A stretch of 64,000 nt of DNA from Dipetalonema caudispina (taxonomy: Eukaryota > Nematoda > Chromadorea > Rhabditida > Onchocercidae). The position numbers and the translations under genes were made by a program. Positions within the stretch are counted from its first letter, which is position 1. Each line of letters begins with the position of its first letter. Below, piece after piece: positions 1 through 13,290 of this stretch. Where the stretch lies: positions 1 to 64,000 of the forward strand of contig JABVXV010000343.1 in assembly GCA_013365325.1 (NCBI GenBank), in the 5' to 3' direction. The notes under the pieces are model-generated. The model was not told where the DNA came from. It made no database searches and saw only the letters and a program-made list of their open reading frames with translations.

Positions 1-122
<122 letters not shown>

Positions 123-810
123 TATAAACAGTCAAGGTAACACCTGCTAAGCGAGTACAATTTGCTAACTTCTTTAGTTACTAAATGTAAATATTTATTA
201 AGTAATTCAGAATTATTCGAGAAAAGCACTAAGTTTTAGTATCAGTTTTTATTAAAAGATTTGACAAAAAGTTGTACCTTAAAATAATTAACCAGTTTAA
301 AATGTTTTTTTTTATGCGAAACAAAATGGTCAATAATGGTAAGATCAAATTTTCCTTAAGCAGAATAATGATCATTTGTGTACATCCATTTCATCATACG
401 CATCCCTTTCCATTCACCTTCTTGATTTTTTCACCATGAATCGTTTTCCGAGTTAGGATTCAGAAGTAAAGGTTGCTTAAGAGAGCATATTTATTCTAGG
501 TTACATTCATATTTTCGTCTTTACCCATCTATTCGCTTATGTATCAATTTATCCGTCTTATCATAATCATTAAATAGTTTTCGAGACCTTTGAAGTAGAA
601 ATTTATGTGGAAAAACAGTTTGCGACTCATTCGTGTGTCACATGTGAGCACACTTTGTGTTTATTTTAAATACGCCCGGTTTTTTCCTTCTACACCTTTT
701 GCCCGTTTACATTAAACTTTTTGCTTTATTTGCTACTTTATCGCCTGGAATTTCAGGTCACTCCAACTGTTCACGCCAGAAATAACATAATCGCTTGCTT
801 ACTGTGTGTT

Positions 811-3800
811 ATGACACAATCTCCCTCATTTGTCGAATTCACTACCAATAGCCAATTTTCAGACAACGAAAGGTAAGTTTTAATCTGCTTGCGTTACTTT
901 GTTCCACTAAAAAGAAACAGAAATAACATAATCTTTCCATAACCCGGAAACAATGAAGAAGATAGAAGATAAAGTTTTTTCAACGAAGGGTACTTTTTTG
1001 CTAGTCATTCTCTTTTCAATATCGCCTTGTCCACTGAACAATGAGAAGGAAGGCATTTGAATAATTTAGCATGCAAGTTCCTGAAATTAAAGAAAGAACT
1101 AAAGAAAAAGAATAACCGAATGTGTTGTTATTTTATCGAAAATACCGTATTTGTCCTCACATATAAAGTGACTATTCGGTGAACTTCAACTTCATTTATG
1201 CAACAGCGAACTTATATTATAAAATATAAAGGGCAAATTCTTTTTCTCTTAGCAGGAAATGTGATCATGATGATAAACTGAGAAAATGAAATTATTAAAT
1301 AGTTGAATTTTGAATAGTCAAATTAATCAGCCGGATTAACATATAATTTCGAAAGACCGATGTTTTTAAAGTTATGAAGTTGAGTATTTTTGATTCGGTT
1401 TTTTCCGGAACAAAGTTCAGCTTGAATGATAGAAAGGAACTATATGTATGTGCGGACATAAACGGGAACTAGGGAAAGGACAAAAACCTGTTAGGTGATT
1501 AATTCACGTACTAAATACATCGGACAACCAAGAAGGAGATGCTGCTAGCTTACATATCGAAAACTCTTGGTAATAATGGAGTATAATATACAGACTAAGT
1601 AATAATAGAAATAGAATTTTTAGGACTTGGGAACGACGCCGAGACGATATTGTTGTTGTTACAATATGGCTGATAATGCTTAGTTATGCGCTTGCTTCAA
1701 ATGTTCTCATTCTGATTGGTATCGCACGCAATAATTCTATGCGATGCTCAACGAGGTACTTTTTGACGCTGTTGCGATTCCTACCCATTGCTTTTACAAT
1801 TATTTTGCTACACTACTTGTAATATTAATACTGCTAAGATATAAATAAGCAGGTAAGCAGCTTTCTATACGAATAATTTAACTGATATCTGGACACTACT
1901 GTATTAGGTATTTGCTTTCAAGGTTCCTGAATAGTAAGTTAGAATGATTTGGAGCATCACAGGCTCTCTCTCAACTGATTTTCATCTAATGTTGAATGGT
2001 GAAAAAGCCATATATTTGCAAACTCTTTCAAAGAATACTGCCACGATTATTCAGTCATCCAACACAGTGCATCTCATAAATGTTGTTTACATAATAAACA
2101 CAATGGATGAGCCTTTTATCCTGACCGCAGTATTCCGAATTTCTACTATGAATTATTTGAGTAACAGAGCATCCCATTGCCAGATCACCAAAAGACCATA
2201 TTTTCCGTAATAATATAGACGGAAAAGACAATAGTGCAGAACTGCAAGTCATATATAGATAAGAATTAATTTCCTGAATGGACTTTATCCTTTCCTCTTG
2301 ACAGGATTGTTTATCATATCAATGATTTTATTAACAATTCATACCATGTAATTCTGTTAAACAGCAAAGTCCCCAAAAAATTTTAGGTTCCAGAAAGCCT
2401 CATATTTCTCGATAACTTTAAGTAAATAAGATTCTTTTTAATTGCACATAGACCACGGCTATACTTCGCTACTCAAACCCGAGTCTAAGCTATGGAGATA
2501 CACGCTTTTGAAGTGTGTTTAGAGGAGTAAAATTTAAATCTTAATGCTTGAATTCGAGAGGTTTCGCGAACTATTGTTGCAGATATGAAGTACCATTCCA
2601 AATAATATTCAGATTATTTTCTAGAATAAGATCCACTTTATTTACTGCATGGATTAATATTCTTTTTATTCATTTTATAATCCATCTTCACGACACCCAT
2701 GTCTTTCGTGCTAAAAAGATGGAAACAGTCACTTCAACTGAATTTGCAACAAAGTTTGACTTCAACACCTTTATGAAGCCGTAATGAAGCACCGCCGACG
2801 AGAGATGGCATGCGTAACAGTTTGCTTAGAAAGTGGTATCCAGTAAGTGTTAGTATGAGCCAAAAATCGGGTCGCAGTGTCTTGTATTTCGGACCGTTTT
2901 CCCGTGGCAAATTAGAACTCGAGGTAAATTAGAACCCTCTAAGAATTTTAGACTTTAGACTAACCTTAAACAACTTTTATGAGAAGATATTTTGTTACCG
3001 AAGGATGAAGAAGTCAGCCTACGAGCTTAATAAAGCACCATCTAAAGACATCTGTGTGCGAAATGGATACAGCGAGTCTGGCCAGCAGGGTTCTGGAGAT
3101 TCATCATTGTGATCCATTTAACGTAGTTCAAAATCGTCTTCTATTTTGCTGGCAACAAATCCCCCTCTCCAATTTAGGTTAGTGAAAATGAAGAGTTTTA
3201 AAACAAGTGGAAAAGGCGAAGAGAAATGAAAGAGAAAATGAAGCGACAAGTTAAGTTTTTGCATTGCACTATGCAAGATAGTGTAAATAATTGCATCACC
3301 AGAGACAAAAATTCGAATGTGAGAAAAGCGCAGTTGCCAAATGAAGATACTCTTCTATAAAAACCTTTAGAATAGCGAAATGATTGTTGCAGAAAAATGA
3401 ACGGGAATTTCGAAAGCTTGTGCCATCCAATAATAAAAATATCGAGAATTGAGAAGGAAATACCGGCTTATCAGTGAAGAAGGGCTGAAAATGCTGTAAA
3501 TCTATGAAAATTTGTTTACGATTGAATTTATGTCCTGCAATGATGTGCCAGCACTTCAATCTTAAACTGTTAATAGTTTTTGAGTAAAAGTTGGGAAAAC
3601 TTTCAGGCAGGATAGCATCTAGTGAGCTTATAAAGCAGTAAACATTTGAATAATTCAACCAACAATTGATTGAGAAAAGCGTATATTGTAAATAATTTCA
3701 TTTAGAAGGCTTGAAAACCTATCTCTTGATCAGCTTTCTTATTTAATCATATCATTTTAAACACTAGCCAATTAACATGACTTCTAGATGTGCAGGAATG

Positions 3801-6800
3801 GAAAAAAAAATAGCAAGATAAGCTTTTATAATGGATCAGATCAATTAGATTAAGATGTGACAAGGACAAATTCCGCGTGTTTTTCGGGAAAAAACGCTTC
3901 TGTTGTTGTGCAAGCAAGCAAGCAGCCAGTTTACTATGATGAACTTGAAACAATTTCAGAAGTATAGCACGCTAAGGACTGAGCGATGTTTAGTAATCTT
4001 ATTTATTGTTTCTTTATTAGCATGTGATATATCATCAATAAGGCAATGCCCATTTGATTTCATTAGTTTAATATTAAATTATCGTAGGGAATTGCAATTA
4101 ACGTTGTTATCTTAAAGGCATGAAAGAAAGCTATTTGTTGAATTTATTTAGTCGATAAGACGATGAGATGCCATAATTTATCGGTTTATACTTTGGTCAT
4201 TTTTAAAACCAATTGCTGAGTAATTTCAATCTGATAAACGATCAAGCGACAAAAATCAGTACTTGTATTATTGATTATATTCAGTATAATAGTGACATAA
4301 AGGTCATAATAAGTGTTTATAATATATCTCAATAAGTTCTATATTTTTTGTTTCTTTTTGAAATGAGTTCCATTGATTACTACGAAATTTCATACTATTA
4401 TGTTCCAATTTTTGGAAATAATCTTCTTTTCTCACCACTGGTCATTGAAAAAGTATTCATATAGCTGAAGTTAGGCAGATATATGGTTTGCGAAGAAAAA
4501 ATAAGAGAAAAAAAGAGAAGTTTAATATTAGGTGAGTGAATGAGGAAACATTTTTAATGAAATTCATTTTTCTGTCTGCTGTGAACTATTTTTAAATTTC
4601 TTGTGAGTCACTGAAAAGAGGGGATTGCTGAAAAACTAGAGATAGTTTATTTTTAAATGTCAGTAAATTAATTTATAAGACAGCCATCTTACAAATTAAT
4701 TTACTGACATCATGTCATGCATTTCTACATAAGAAGATATGGAGAAGAAATTCCAATCAAGATCAACAGTGAAAAATCCGTGACAGTACCTGCCAAGAAG
4801 TATATCTTGTGACTGTTCAAGTTAAGAGCGATTCAGAAAGAAACGAGTAATCAAAGCAGTCGAAATTCCCACCATTTTAATTTTCGTTCAGCCAAATTCA
4901 TAAACTACAGCCTAATATCTTAATTGATTTCACAAAAATATCAACAATCATATACAAAAATTTTCGATTTGGAAAGTGTTCTTTTGCGAAAATGAAAGGC
5001 TTAAACCTTAAAAATGAGAAGTGTTGTTCAATAATAACAGTTGTTTTTTGGGGTCATCAGTTAACTTCTATCATAATTTACTTCTTTTCGATGTTCGTTG
5101 AAAAACTTATCATATATTTGTGTGATTATCATCGTACAAATAAATACGTAATTTCAGCTACTGGTTTATAACGTCGTTGGCTACCTGCGATATAATAATG
5201 GTAGTGATCAGTTTAGCTCACCTTGTGCCTGCGACGGCTTTTCATAGTGCCTTCTTAGATTTTCATTCAGTTCGCAATGTGCTTATGATATTCCTCTATG
5301 ATCTTTTTTGGTATACAGCTGTTTTGCAGTTAGGACTTATGGCATGCAACAGGTTTGTAATTTTACAAACAATTTTTGAAAATTATCTCAAATTATGGAT
5401 CGTTTAGCTAACATGTTCTTCAATGAATGAATGAATATTGTAATCGAACAAATCTCGAAGTAAAATTTATAAATCTAACGTTTACCCTGAAATAAGTTCA
5501 ACTCCCATCGTCAGTTTTCCCAAGTTCAGTGATCAGATATGAAAATACCTCTATCACTCTCATATCTGGGTAAACTCTCATATTTGATTATTTCGAAAAA
5601 TAGCAAACAGAAATTCACATTTCTAAAGGAACAACTTACAGATTTGTCAGTATAGTTTATCCAATGGAATATAAGTGGCTATTTTCACCACGAAAAGCAC
5701 TACTTGCAATATTATTTGGCTATGCATTAGGTTTTGCTGTATCCTTGCCAACATTATTCCCATGCTGTCATACATTATGGAACTCTGATTACTACATCAC
5801 TGTCTACGATCCCATGGATACCTGGTACCATCTTCTACTTTTTTTTTTTTTTTGTTTATTGTATCACAAAGAGGGTTTGCATGATATTGCGTATTGTTTG
5901 AACTGGAACCGAATATAGTGAAATCATACGGAATGTTATTAAATATTAGGTCATAAGGCTTAATGGTAGGCGCGTGAGAGATCTGTACAACTCGGACAGA
6001 AAGAATTAAATACACGAATAGACATTTGGAATATTTGTAATACTCATGAAAAACATAAACGATAGGGAAATGAATTTTAATAAGTGTTTTTAAGCTGTAG
6101 GCACGGTGGTTATATCTTACGGTTCATATGATAGAAGGCTAGAAGTACCGACAGAGTAGGAAGTATGTGTCACTGAAAAAGCTGAAGTTGAGAATAAGAA
6201 GTGGTAATAATTCACGACAATGATGGAAGATAATTTCTTTTTTCAAAAATGAAATACGTAAGGAATTTCCCTTACAGTCCACCTCTGGTTGACTGCCCTA
6301 ATGCTGCTTGCACGTAGCCTTTTAACATGCGCTTCTCTTATTAGCACGCTATCATTTAGTTCAGAAAGAACTAAAAATTTCGAATAAAAAATTAGTTTGT
6401 TTTTCTGAAGTGCTGTTGAAGATGCTACATGAGTGTTTGTAAAGTTTGTCAAGTATAAGTGATACACGAAAAGGATTCCTCTTCTTATGATGGTGTAATG
6501 TCCAGTTTTCATAATCCCGGAAAATTTTAAGTAATTTTTTGGAGCAAATCATTAGATTTTTCCAATTTTACTAGTAGTTCCTCGGTTTTCTAATATCACC
6601 GTTTCCTTCAGGCTTGAAATATTTCCTTCATTTTGGTAATTCTTATTACAAAAATATATCTATATTTGATTGACTTTGTCCTCTTCAGTCGATTATGCCT
6701 GTAACAAAAGATGGAAATTACAATTTATTACACAGTCAGCATTTTTTGTGAACATTTAACTTTTTTCTCAATGCATCTACTTCTACTTTTATATCTATCC

Positions 6801-9800
6801 TATTCAAAAATTCACTAATTCAAAGTCTGGAAATTTCTCTGAAAATTTAAACTACAAATGAATCGAAAACACCGAATGAAAATGAAATACAATTTGCAGT
6901 CATCGAAAAGAGACTATTTCTGTTGTTCATAGCATACTTTTACAGATGTAACGTTTCCAATTACATGGATTTGTCACATTCATGGAGCTTTTTTGAAAGT
7001 AAAAATAAATCCTGTAAATTTCAGAACAACGACTGACAGATTCGAAATTAAAGTCGGCTATAGTGAAATAAAATCGCAAAATTTAAAAATGCAGAAAAGG
7101 CTTAAAGTAGAAAAACATTACTATGAAGCACCAAATTAAATTGAGAGGGAAAAAGTAAAATTACAGTCAATAGAAACAATACCAGTTGTAAGACTGCATG
7201 CATACGTTCTTCAGCAGATAGTTTTTGAACGTTCGTAGAGAAATGTCAGAACGTCGAGTCATTTTATTCCATATAAAAATCTGGTTTTTTTTTTCCTCAA
7301 GCTCCACGATGCAACGATAAATACCATTTCTGTTCTACCATGTTTTCCGTAGTGATTAAATCACCCACACTCACTGCTTCATTGTCGATATAAATTGTTG
7401 GATCAATTCCCATGATCGAAGTTTTGGAAATAAGTTTATTGTCTTGGAAATAAATGAATTTCTTCGATAGCTACAGCATGTATATGGTATTACACTAGAA
7501 ACTGTTTCATGTTTGTCATTTGAAGTGAAAGGAAATGCATGCATTGGTGTAATTACTGTGTCCTACTTCATTGCGAACTTTTGACTATAATTTTTCTGTG
7601 CTGAGCAGACTGCGATCCACTTTACTCAAACCTAAAGCAGGAACTGTTGAGTAAAGTTGGTACCTTGTGAGGTTTGAAACCTTTATCTAATCTTTTGAAA
7701 TTGGTAACGTCAATATCACGGCTAGCAATTAAAAAATCTTTTCGCCAACTCTTGGCTTCACACAATTCATCGTTATTAGAGATTTCATTACAAGCGGTTC
7801 CTTTCCAAATTGTAATGGTTTGGAATATTTTTCATTGTGCCTGCTAGGCTGTTAAACACACTTTCTGTCTGCTTGATAGCTTCGCTCGATTGGCTCATTG
7901 GGACGTTTCACTAGTTATATTACGGATACCATTTTCTGATGCATAATTTTAATTTGCTAAAGTCACGATAAGTTTCCCATATTTTTCCACACAGAATGGC
8001 AAATCATAGTTTTTCGATATGCCTTTTAGCAACAACAAATCATTGCGCAATAGTGGTATATATAAAAATAGACAATTCAAAATTGCAATGAACTCTTAAT
8101 GTATAGAACGCATACAATATTTCTGATTATAGAAACACCGCCAAAATACATCAAGAAAGAGCAACAACTTTATAAGGTACAGTTACTGATTTGAGAATCA
8201 CTGCGGAAATCCGAAAGAATTATAGGGATGAGGTATGTACAACAAAGTATTGATATTCTATATTTAAATTCTTTAAATTACTTTTGTAATCACTATAAGA
8301 ATTTTATGATTCAGGATTTTGAAAATTAACGTCGACAAGAATAGCTGATTTTTTATTCTATGAAATCGTAATTTCACTTGTTTACTTTTTTTTGATTGAG
8401 ATTCTGGCGGTATTTCTATAAGTACTGTTTTACGTTGATTCAGAGGGGCTGATTTTGCCTTCAAAACAGTAGACCGTGTAGACGCTATGTAATTTTGCTT
8501 TATAATGATGGCGTCGTTGTAAAATGGATTTATCTATTAGGAGTTGCTTGGCTCCTAAAGCTGATTGTGTGCGTTTTGTAACAGAATGAATTATAGCTAC
8601 AGGGTACTTGCTTAATGGCGAATCATCTTCGTCTTATTTCGGTAAAGGTGATATTTCTCCATCACAATGATTTCCCAACATTGAGTTTTGAGCATGTTGG
8701 AAGCTTTGACAGTTTCATTACACTTGAGACTGGAAATGATAACAGATAACAAGATATTCTGGGAAATCGCTAGTCTGATTATTCGCAATTAAATTCCATG
8801 GTGGCATAATATAAAATGTTGTATGCAGTGCAACATGATTCAATTGTGTTGCCCTTTTATTTCTTTGGATTGCTAAAAAGAGCGAAGCATAAAAAACGAG
8901 AACATAAAAAAACTGATCATCAGGAAATTTAATCAAACATTTTAGCTAGTAGCCTTCAAACTAACTAAGAAAGCTAAATTTACTCCAACATCATTACTTG
9001 ATAATGATTAGACGAAGTATATTGGACCTTAAGTTTCATTGTATTTTAATACGCTACAATATACGCTCTAGTGCACTGAGGAGTTTTGCCTGTATCCACA
9101 ATAACGTGAATAGTCTGCCCTTTAATAAAAGTAAAGCTACACATAAGTTAATGAATCACTTAGTCATGTACGTCATTTGCAGTATTAGTAAATTAAACTT
9201 AGAAAATAGAGGGGAAAGAGAATCTCTATTTAAAAGATATATTTTGAATAGGAAATATCAGACTTTGTCGTGCGACTTAACTGACTTTAAAAAGTAACTC
9301 CTATTAATTTAATGTACCTGCTTTGCGACTTTTTATAGATTCGAAAATCATAATTTTTAGGTATAAATATATTGATGTGGGTGTCAACAGTCTGTCTTTA
9401 ATAGTCATGATTATTTCTTACGCAGTAATTATCTATAAAGTACGGGAAAGTAGCCAGGCAATGGCCAAACATCAATTAATGGTATGTAATTTGTTGATCA
9501 TTAGTCCAATTCCTTCTTAATTTAAAAACTGCATAAAATACTTTCTCCCGTTACTTGACTTCAAAACTTCCTGCAGAATATCTTTAATGATTTCGACACA
9601 TTTAATAGTTGCATGCCTTACAGAACGAAATCTATGGAAGGAAATTTTTGGAACATCCTCAAGAATTTGAATTCCCAATTCAAATTTTCGTAGAGAATGC
9701 TATTAGATTGCCTTTCATTTGCAGATAAAAGACAGTCGCTTGAAAAATGGTAATGATCCACGCCCGAGATCAGGCAGTTTTCGGGCAACACGTGGACAAA

Positions 9801-10673
9801 TCAGCAAAAAAGAAATGAGACTTTTCATACAAGTAAGCAAATTAAATTTGTTTCATTTTGAATTTTATAATTGCTGGCTGTTGTTGTTACAGTATTTTAT
9901 GATCGTCATTGTTCTCAGGCTTCGCATGTCATTTCGGCTTCAGGTTTTGATAAAAGTTTTAGTTTTTCCTGGTTTCGTTGGTTTTTCTACTTACCTGGAC
10001 AACATGGCAGTGGCTTCCTCATATGTCTGAATCAAAATGGGCTTACTTTATTATGACTTCGCTGTTTTTCATAAATAACTCCATCAATCCGACAGTATAT
10101 TTACTCTTCAATACTCAGGTTTCCTTTTCAACCTTTCTTTCTCTGCTAAACATATCGACAATTAAGAGTGAGTTATATTTAAAGATCAATCGTTAGAATA
10201 GTAATCATACTTTGTGCATTTTACTTCGAGCTTTATGAGTATTTTACTTGCAGTTACGGCATGAAATAGGTCGTTTGCTATGCAATTCAAGTGCGAAAGC
10301 AGTTCCACCAACGCATCGCGGATGTATGTTAACGTCAAATAAACTGTTCAAATATACAGCTAAAAACCAATCGACAAGAAATAGTGGTAGTAGCAGTCAA
10401 CATGAACATTGCGAAGCTTCAGTAACACAAAGTGGACATGACTTGCTAACAACTAGAACATCCGACACCAATAATACTGCTGATTCAAATAAAGCTGTAG
10501 TCAATTCAACGACAGCTTCAATGACCATGACAATGGCAAATGATGCTACCACAGTGGATAATAATGATGTAACTAACATAGCAATAACAGTAGCAATGAA
10601 AAAACCGCACCGACGGCTGCTTGTTGATAATAATATCATTGTTACCGGTAAAAATGACGCTTTAATTGTTTAA
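811..10673 (+). CDS. Seven-transmembrane G-protein-coupled receptor, rhodopsin-like or nematode chemoreceptor-like
   Basis: Exons 811-872, 1624-1755, 5158-5352, 5642-5824, 9361-9481, 9725-9832, 9963-10118 and 10254-10673 join in one frame to 458 codons plus stop, each with a GT donor and AG acceptor. Exon 1 (start MTQSPSFVEF) was placed because its phase fits the TM1 exon. TM1 is in exon 2, TM2-TM3 in exon 3, TM4 in exon 4, TM5 in exon 5, a short basic third loop in exon 6, and TM6-TM7 in exon 7. TM7 ends with the NPxxY motif as NPTVY. The DRY box is replaced by CNRF followed by VSIVYPMEY. The usual TM3 cysteine is not visible, although ECL2 has CC. The last exon encodes a cytoplasmic tail of about 140 residues rich in Asn, Thr and Ser. 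The ligand is unknown. It may be a nematode Srx-like or orphan peptide-type receptor; subfamily assignment is inference. Confidence 0.85.
873..1623 (+). other. Intron 1 of the receptor gene
   Basis: Starts GTAAGT and ends TTTTTAG. I see no gene in it. Confidence 0.75.
1756..5157 (+). other. 3.4-kb intron 2 of the receptor gene
   Basis: AT-rich DNA between the TM1 and TM2 exons. Open frames up to 120 codons are present on both strands, but none has splice context or recognisable protein features. It contains the inverted repeat at 4657-4710. Confidence 0.75.
4657..4710. repeat. 24-bp inverted repeat with 6-bp spacer
   Basis: Arms 4657-4680 and 4687-4710 are reverse complements with one mismatch, each starting or ending in ATGTCAGTAAATTAATTT. 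The arms lie in a receptor intron. They could fold as an RNA hairpin or be the remnant of a small foldback element. Confidence 0.9.
5825..9360 (+). other. 3.5-kb intron 4 of the receptor gene
   Basis: Separates the TM4 and TM5 exons. On the plus strand nothing coding is visible. On the minus strand, 7300-8940 holds broken coding-like segments, listed separately. Confidence 0.75.
7300..8940 (-). pseudogene. Possible decayed gene nested in a receptor intron
   Basis: Read on the minus strand, several stretches look protein-like but sit in different frames with stops between them. About 8936-8718 starts with a hydrophobic stretch like a signal peptide (FFYVLVFYASLFLAI). About 7800-7620 has a Cys- and Trp-containing stretch (ELCEAKSWRKDFLIASRDID). 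About 7430-7300 has MGIDPTIYIDNEAVSVGDL. I recognise no family. It may be a dead secreted-protein gene, a set of short exons, or chance open frames in AT-rich DNA. Confidence 0.22.
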
Positions 10674-11269
10674 CTTAAATTTCGTCTAACTAATCTGTTT
10701 TTATTCGAATGCTAAAATATGTTGTTTATAAGTTTGGTTTTTTAGTACATTCTATTTGTTAAAGCATCGAAAAAGAAATGCAGCATACATCTCATTCCTA
10801 TTTTGTGAAATTTCCCATTCAATTTCTATTCTTCAAATTCCTTTTCAGAATGAGTTCTAGAACTGAGCAATACGTTCCACATGTCGACAGAAATAGGTCC
10901 CAAACAATGGTCATATCGTTACAAGATGTAAATTCGCTTTGTTACTTTAGATACATCAAAAATAAAATATGCAAAAAATTTCCCATACAGTCCACTTTTG
11001 GTTTACTACTTCACGCTAATTGCATGTAACCTTTCTCTTCTTGGCATTTTGTGCAGAAAGAATTGAAATTTTCGAACAAAAAATGTATAGATGCAAAGAG
11101 GGGTCTGCAGAAACATTTTTATTTTTATGGCGATATAAAAATAGTGGTAAAGATGCGGAGATTGGATTGCAAAAAAATCTTTGAAGCACTGGAATTTTGT
11201 TAGTTTTCAACAAGACAAGTAAACAATAGAAAAATCCCGATTTAAAGAAGCGAAAGAATTTGAATGTCT
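10674..11269 (+). other. 3' flank of the receptor gene
   Basis: AT-rich sequence between the receptor stop codon and the first recognisable retrotransposon sequence. An AATAAA motif lies near 10961 and could be a polyadenylation signal. No further gene is seen. Confidence 0.4.
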
Positions 11270-11276
11270 AATTTCC

Positions 11277-11908
11277 TTATGAAACTGATATTTTCACGGC
11301 GTTGTTAGGTTCAAATTTCAAGCAATGCAAACGAAATAAAACAATGCAATCCCTCATCGTCCGTTTCTTTGAGAACAATCCAACATAATGGTCACTAGGC
11401 TTACATTTTGCACAGCGAAAAGTTATGAAGCATAAAGACTTTTTACCACTGCAATTATTTGCTGCGTGTCCCTTTTGGAGGCAATTGGTACATGCATTGT
11501 TTTCCAAGCATTCCATTCGCTGCTTAAGGGTAGGATAAACTTGACATATGTTATCCCAGTGATCCTTGTTACAAAATGCGCGCAGTCTTCTTCCCCTGCC
11601 ACCATTGGTAGCTTCCTTTAGATTTGGATTTAACTTTGACTCACCAGATTTATTAGATTTGTCGTTAAGGCAGAAGTTCTACCCTTAACACTACGTACTC
11701 ATTTCGGGTTTTGTTTCTTACTAAAATTTGGCTCCTGGTTACTTCTACATTTCTTTGAACCAATATTCCCCAGGAATTGTCTTAATTTAGCAACCAACCA
11801 TGATTCCTGTCCCACCTTTTGTTGGTAAACCTTATCTAGAATCCAGAGTGGTCTATTTTCAATTATGATTTCGATACTGGATTATTTTAGACTTTCACCC
11901 ACAGCTTC
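11277..11908 (-). pseudogene. Old BEL gag fragment: zinc-knuckle region
   Basis: Minus-strand reading shows WILDKV followed downstream by CHHC/CCHC-type knuckle remnants (NACTNCLQKGHAANNC, then CAKC). This is the same order as in the younger element (NACTNCLRKGHATSDC). Several frameshifts and stops interrupt it. It is directly continuous with 12660-13290 once the solo LTR is removed. Confidence 0.85.
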
Positions 11909-12659
11909 TGTCGCGAAATCTAAATGAATTTCGCGAAGGAAGGGATAATACATTTCTTATTATTACGGTAATTGATGCTTCATTTCGTAATGAAACAATT
12001 CTTCTTATAAATTATTAACATAAACCATTTAACTTATACTCATCCTTGTCTAAGAGGAGATATTAACAATGCGTCTTTGTTGTCTGTGGTTAAGATATGC
12101 TTAAATCAGATCCGACAGCAACGTACTATCCTTTGTTCATATCCATAAAATAAGATTGTGACATTGTCCTTTGTTCATATGTTAAACTATGATTGTGACA
12201 TTGTCCTTTGTTTCATATGCTTAAGCTAGGATTGTAAAACGTTGTCCGTTGTGTCATATACTTACAACAGGGTTACAATAATGCTTCCTGTAAGCCACTC
12301 CCAATATCCACACATATATATACAAGGGTCACGGCTTTACGGGACTCATTAACTCATTGTTTCAGTTAACTCATTTTGCCTCATTTGATTTACTCACGCA
12401 TTGACTTATTCGCTCATTCATCCACTCACTTCCACCTCCCCAACTTTATTCCTGTTACTGAAAGCTTCCGACCAAAAGTCAGCTCAGTGACTTTAACCTA
12501 TTAAGCCATTAAAATTATTATAACATTGCTGGTATTAATTGCTGCGTTATTCAATAAACTCTATATTCAAATATTTTGTCGTGTTACCCAATCAAAAGGA
12601 CTATACTGTCTACAACAAAAGACAAATTCCTTCTACCACAAATCAAAACTTTCACGACA
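11909..12659 (+). mobile_element. Solo LTR, 751 bp, inserted in the old gag
   Basis: Begins TGTCGCGAAA and ends CGACA. The 5-bp sequence GCTTC occurs on both sides (11904-11908 and 12660-12664), as expected for a target-site duplication. It is related to the old element's LTR at 16789-17230 but in the opposite orientation. No internal coding region is attached, so it probably arose by LTR-LTR recombination. It splits the gag codon run RQLEAV. Confidence 0.9.
12090..12275 (+). repeat. Degenerate tandem repeats of about 45 bp inside the solo LTR
   Basis: The phrase TTGTGACATTGTCCTTTGTT followed by CATATG recurs three to four times with changes between about 12130 and 12260. Related copies occur in the opposite orientation in the old LTR (about 16970-17050), so the repeats are a feature of the LTR family. 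Confidence 0.75.
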
Positions 12660-13290
12660 GCTTCTAGTTGTCGAAGAACTCTTCCCATCGCTTCAACATT
12701 TGATTTCCATTCCTTGTCATTTCGTTTAATAGAATGAAATTCGTTGTATAGCGACTTTTTTATTATAGTAAATTTGCCGAATTTTTCAGGCAAGATTTGT
12801 CTTATTAATTCATAATTCTCTGGAGCAATATCATCATAACCTCTTAAAGCTTGCAAGATATCTCCTTTCAGGTATAAGATTAAGTAATTAAGTTTTTAAA
12901 TGTCTAGAATTTTTAGGAAATGTACAGCTGCATTGTCGCCACAATTTCGCATCACCATTAAAGGATGGTAACGATATTTGTGGTAAACTCATTGTTGAAT
13001 GAAGGGTAAATGAGGGTATATATTTAGTATCGGGTTGAGCTCAAACGCTGGATAGCTAATTCAATATCACCATAATATAAAGTTAAGATAATGATAGCTC
13101 CCTTACCATTACTCGATAGAATTAAAATACCTCTTTTGTCATTGACCATCTCCAGATATGATTCCTCTTCTTCTTTATACTTTTGAGTGAGGGTATTTTT
13201 TCGTACGAGGTCCAATCAGCATTGATTAATTGCTTTGAGCGTACCAACGTATATTTCGAGACGTTTAATTTTATCCCTGACGATCCGCCC
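12660..13290 (-). pseudogene. Old BEL gag fragment: N-terminal to central region
   Basis: Minus-strand segments include YENYELIRQ-like and NEFHSIKRNDKEWK matches to the younger element's gag, and upstream a region matching its N-terminal coiled part. Frames shift repeatedly. The upper edge is the insertion point of the younger element. Confidence 0.85.

Noticed and set aside
3296..3658. 120-codon minus-strand frame in receptor intron 2
   Set aside because: No motif, no splice context, composition like random AT-rich DNA.
10397..10639. 80-codon minus-strand frame rich in Val, Ser and Leu
   Set aside because: It is the antisense shadow of the Asn/Thr-rich receptor tail.
12526..12729. Plus-strand 67-codon frame
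   Set aside because: Spans the solo LTR end and the antisense of old gag; not a gene.
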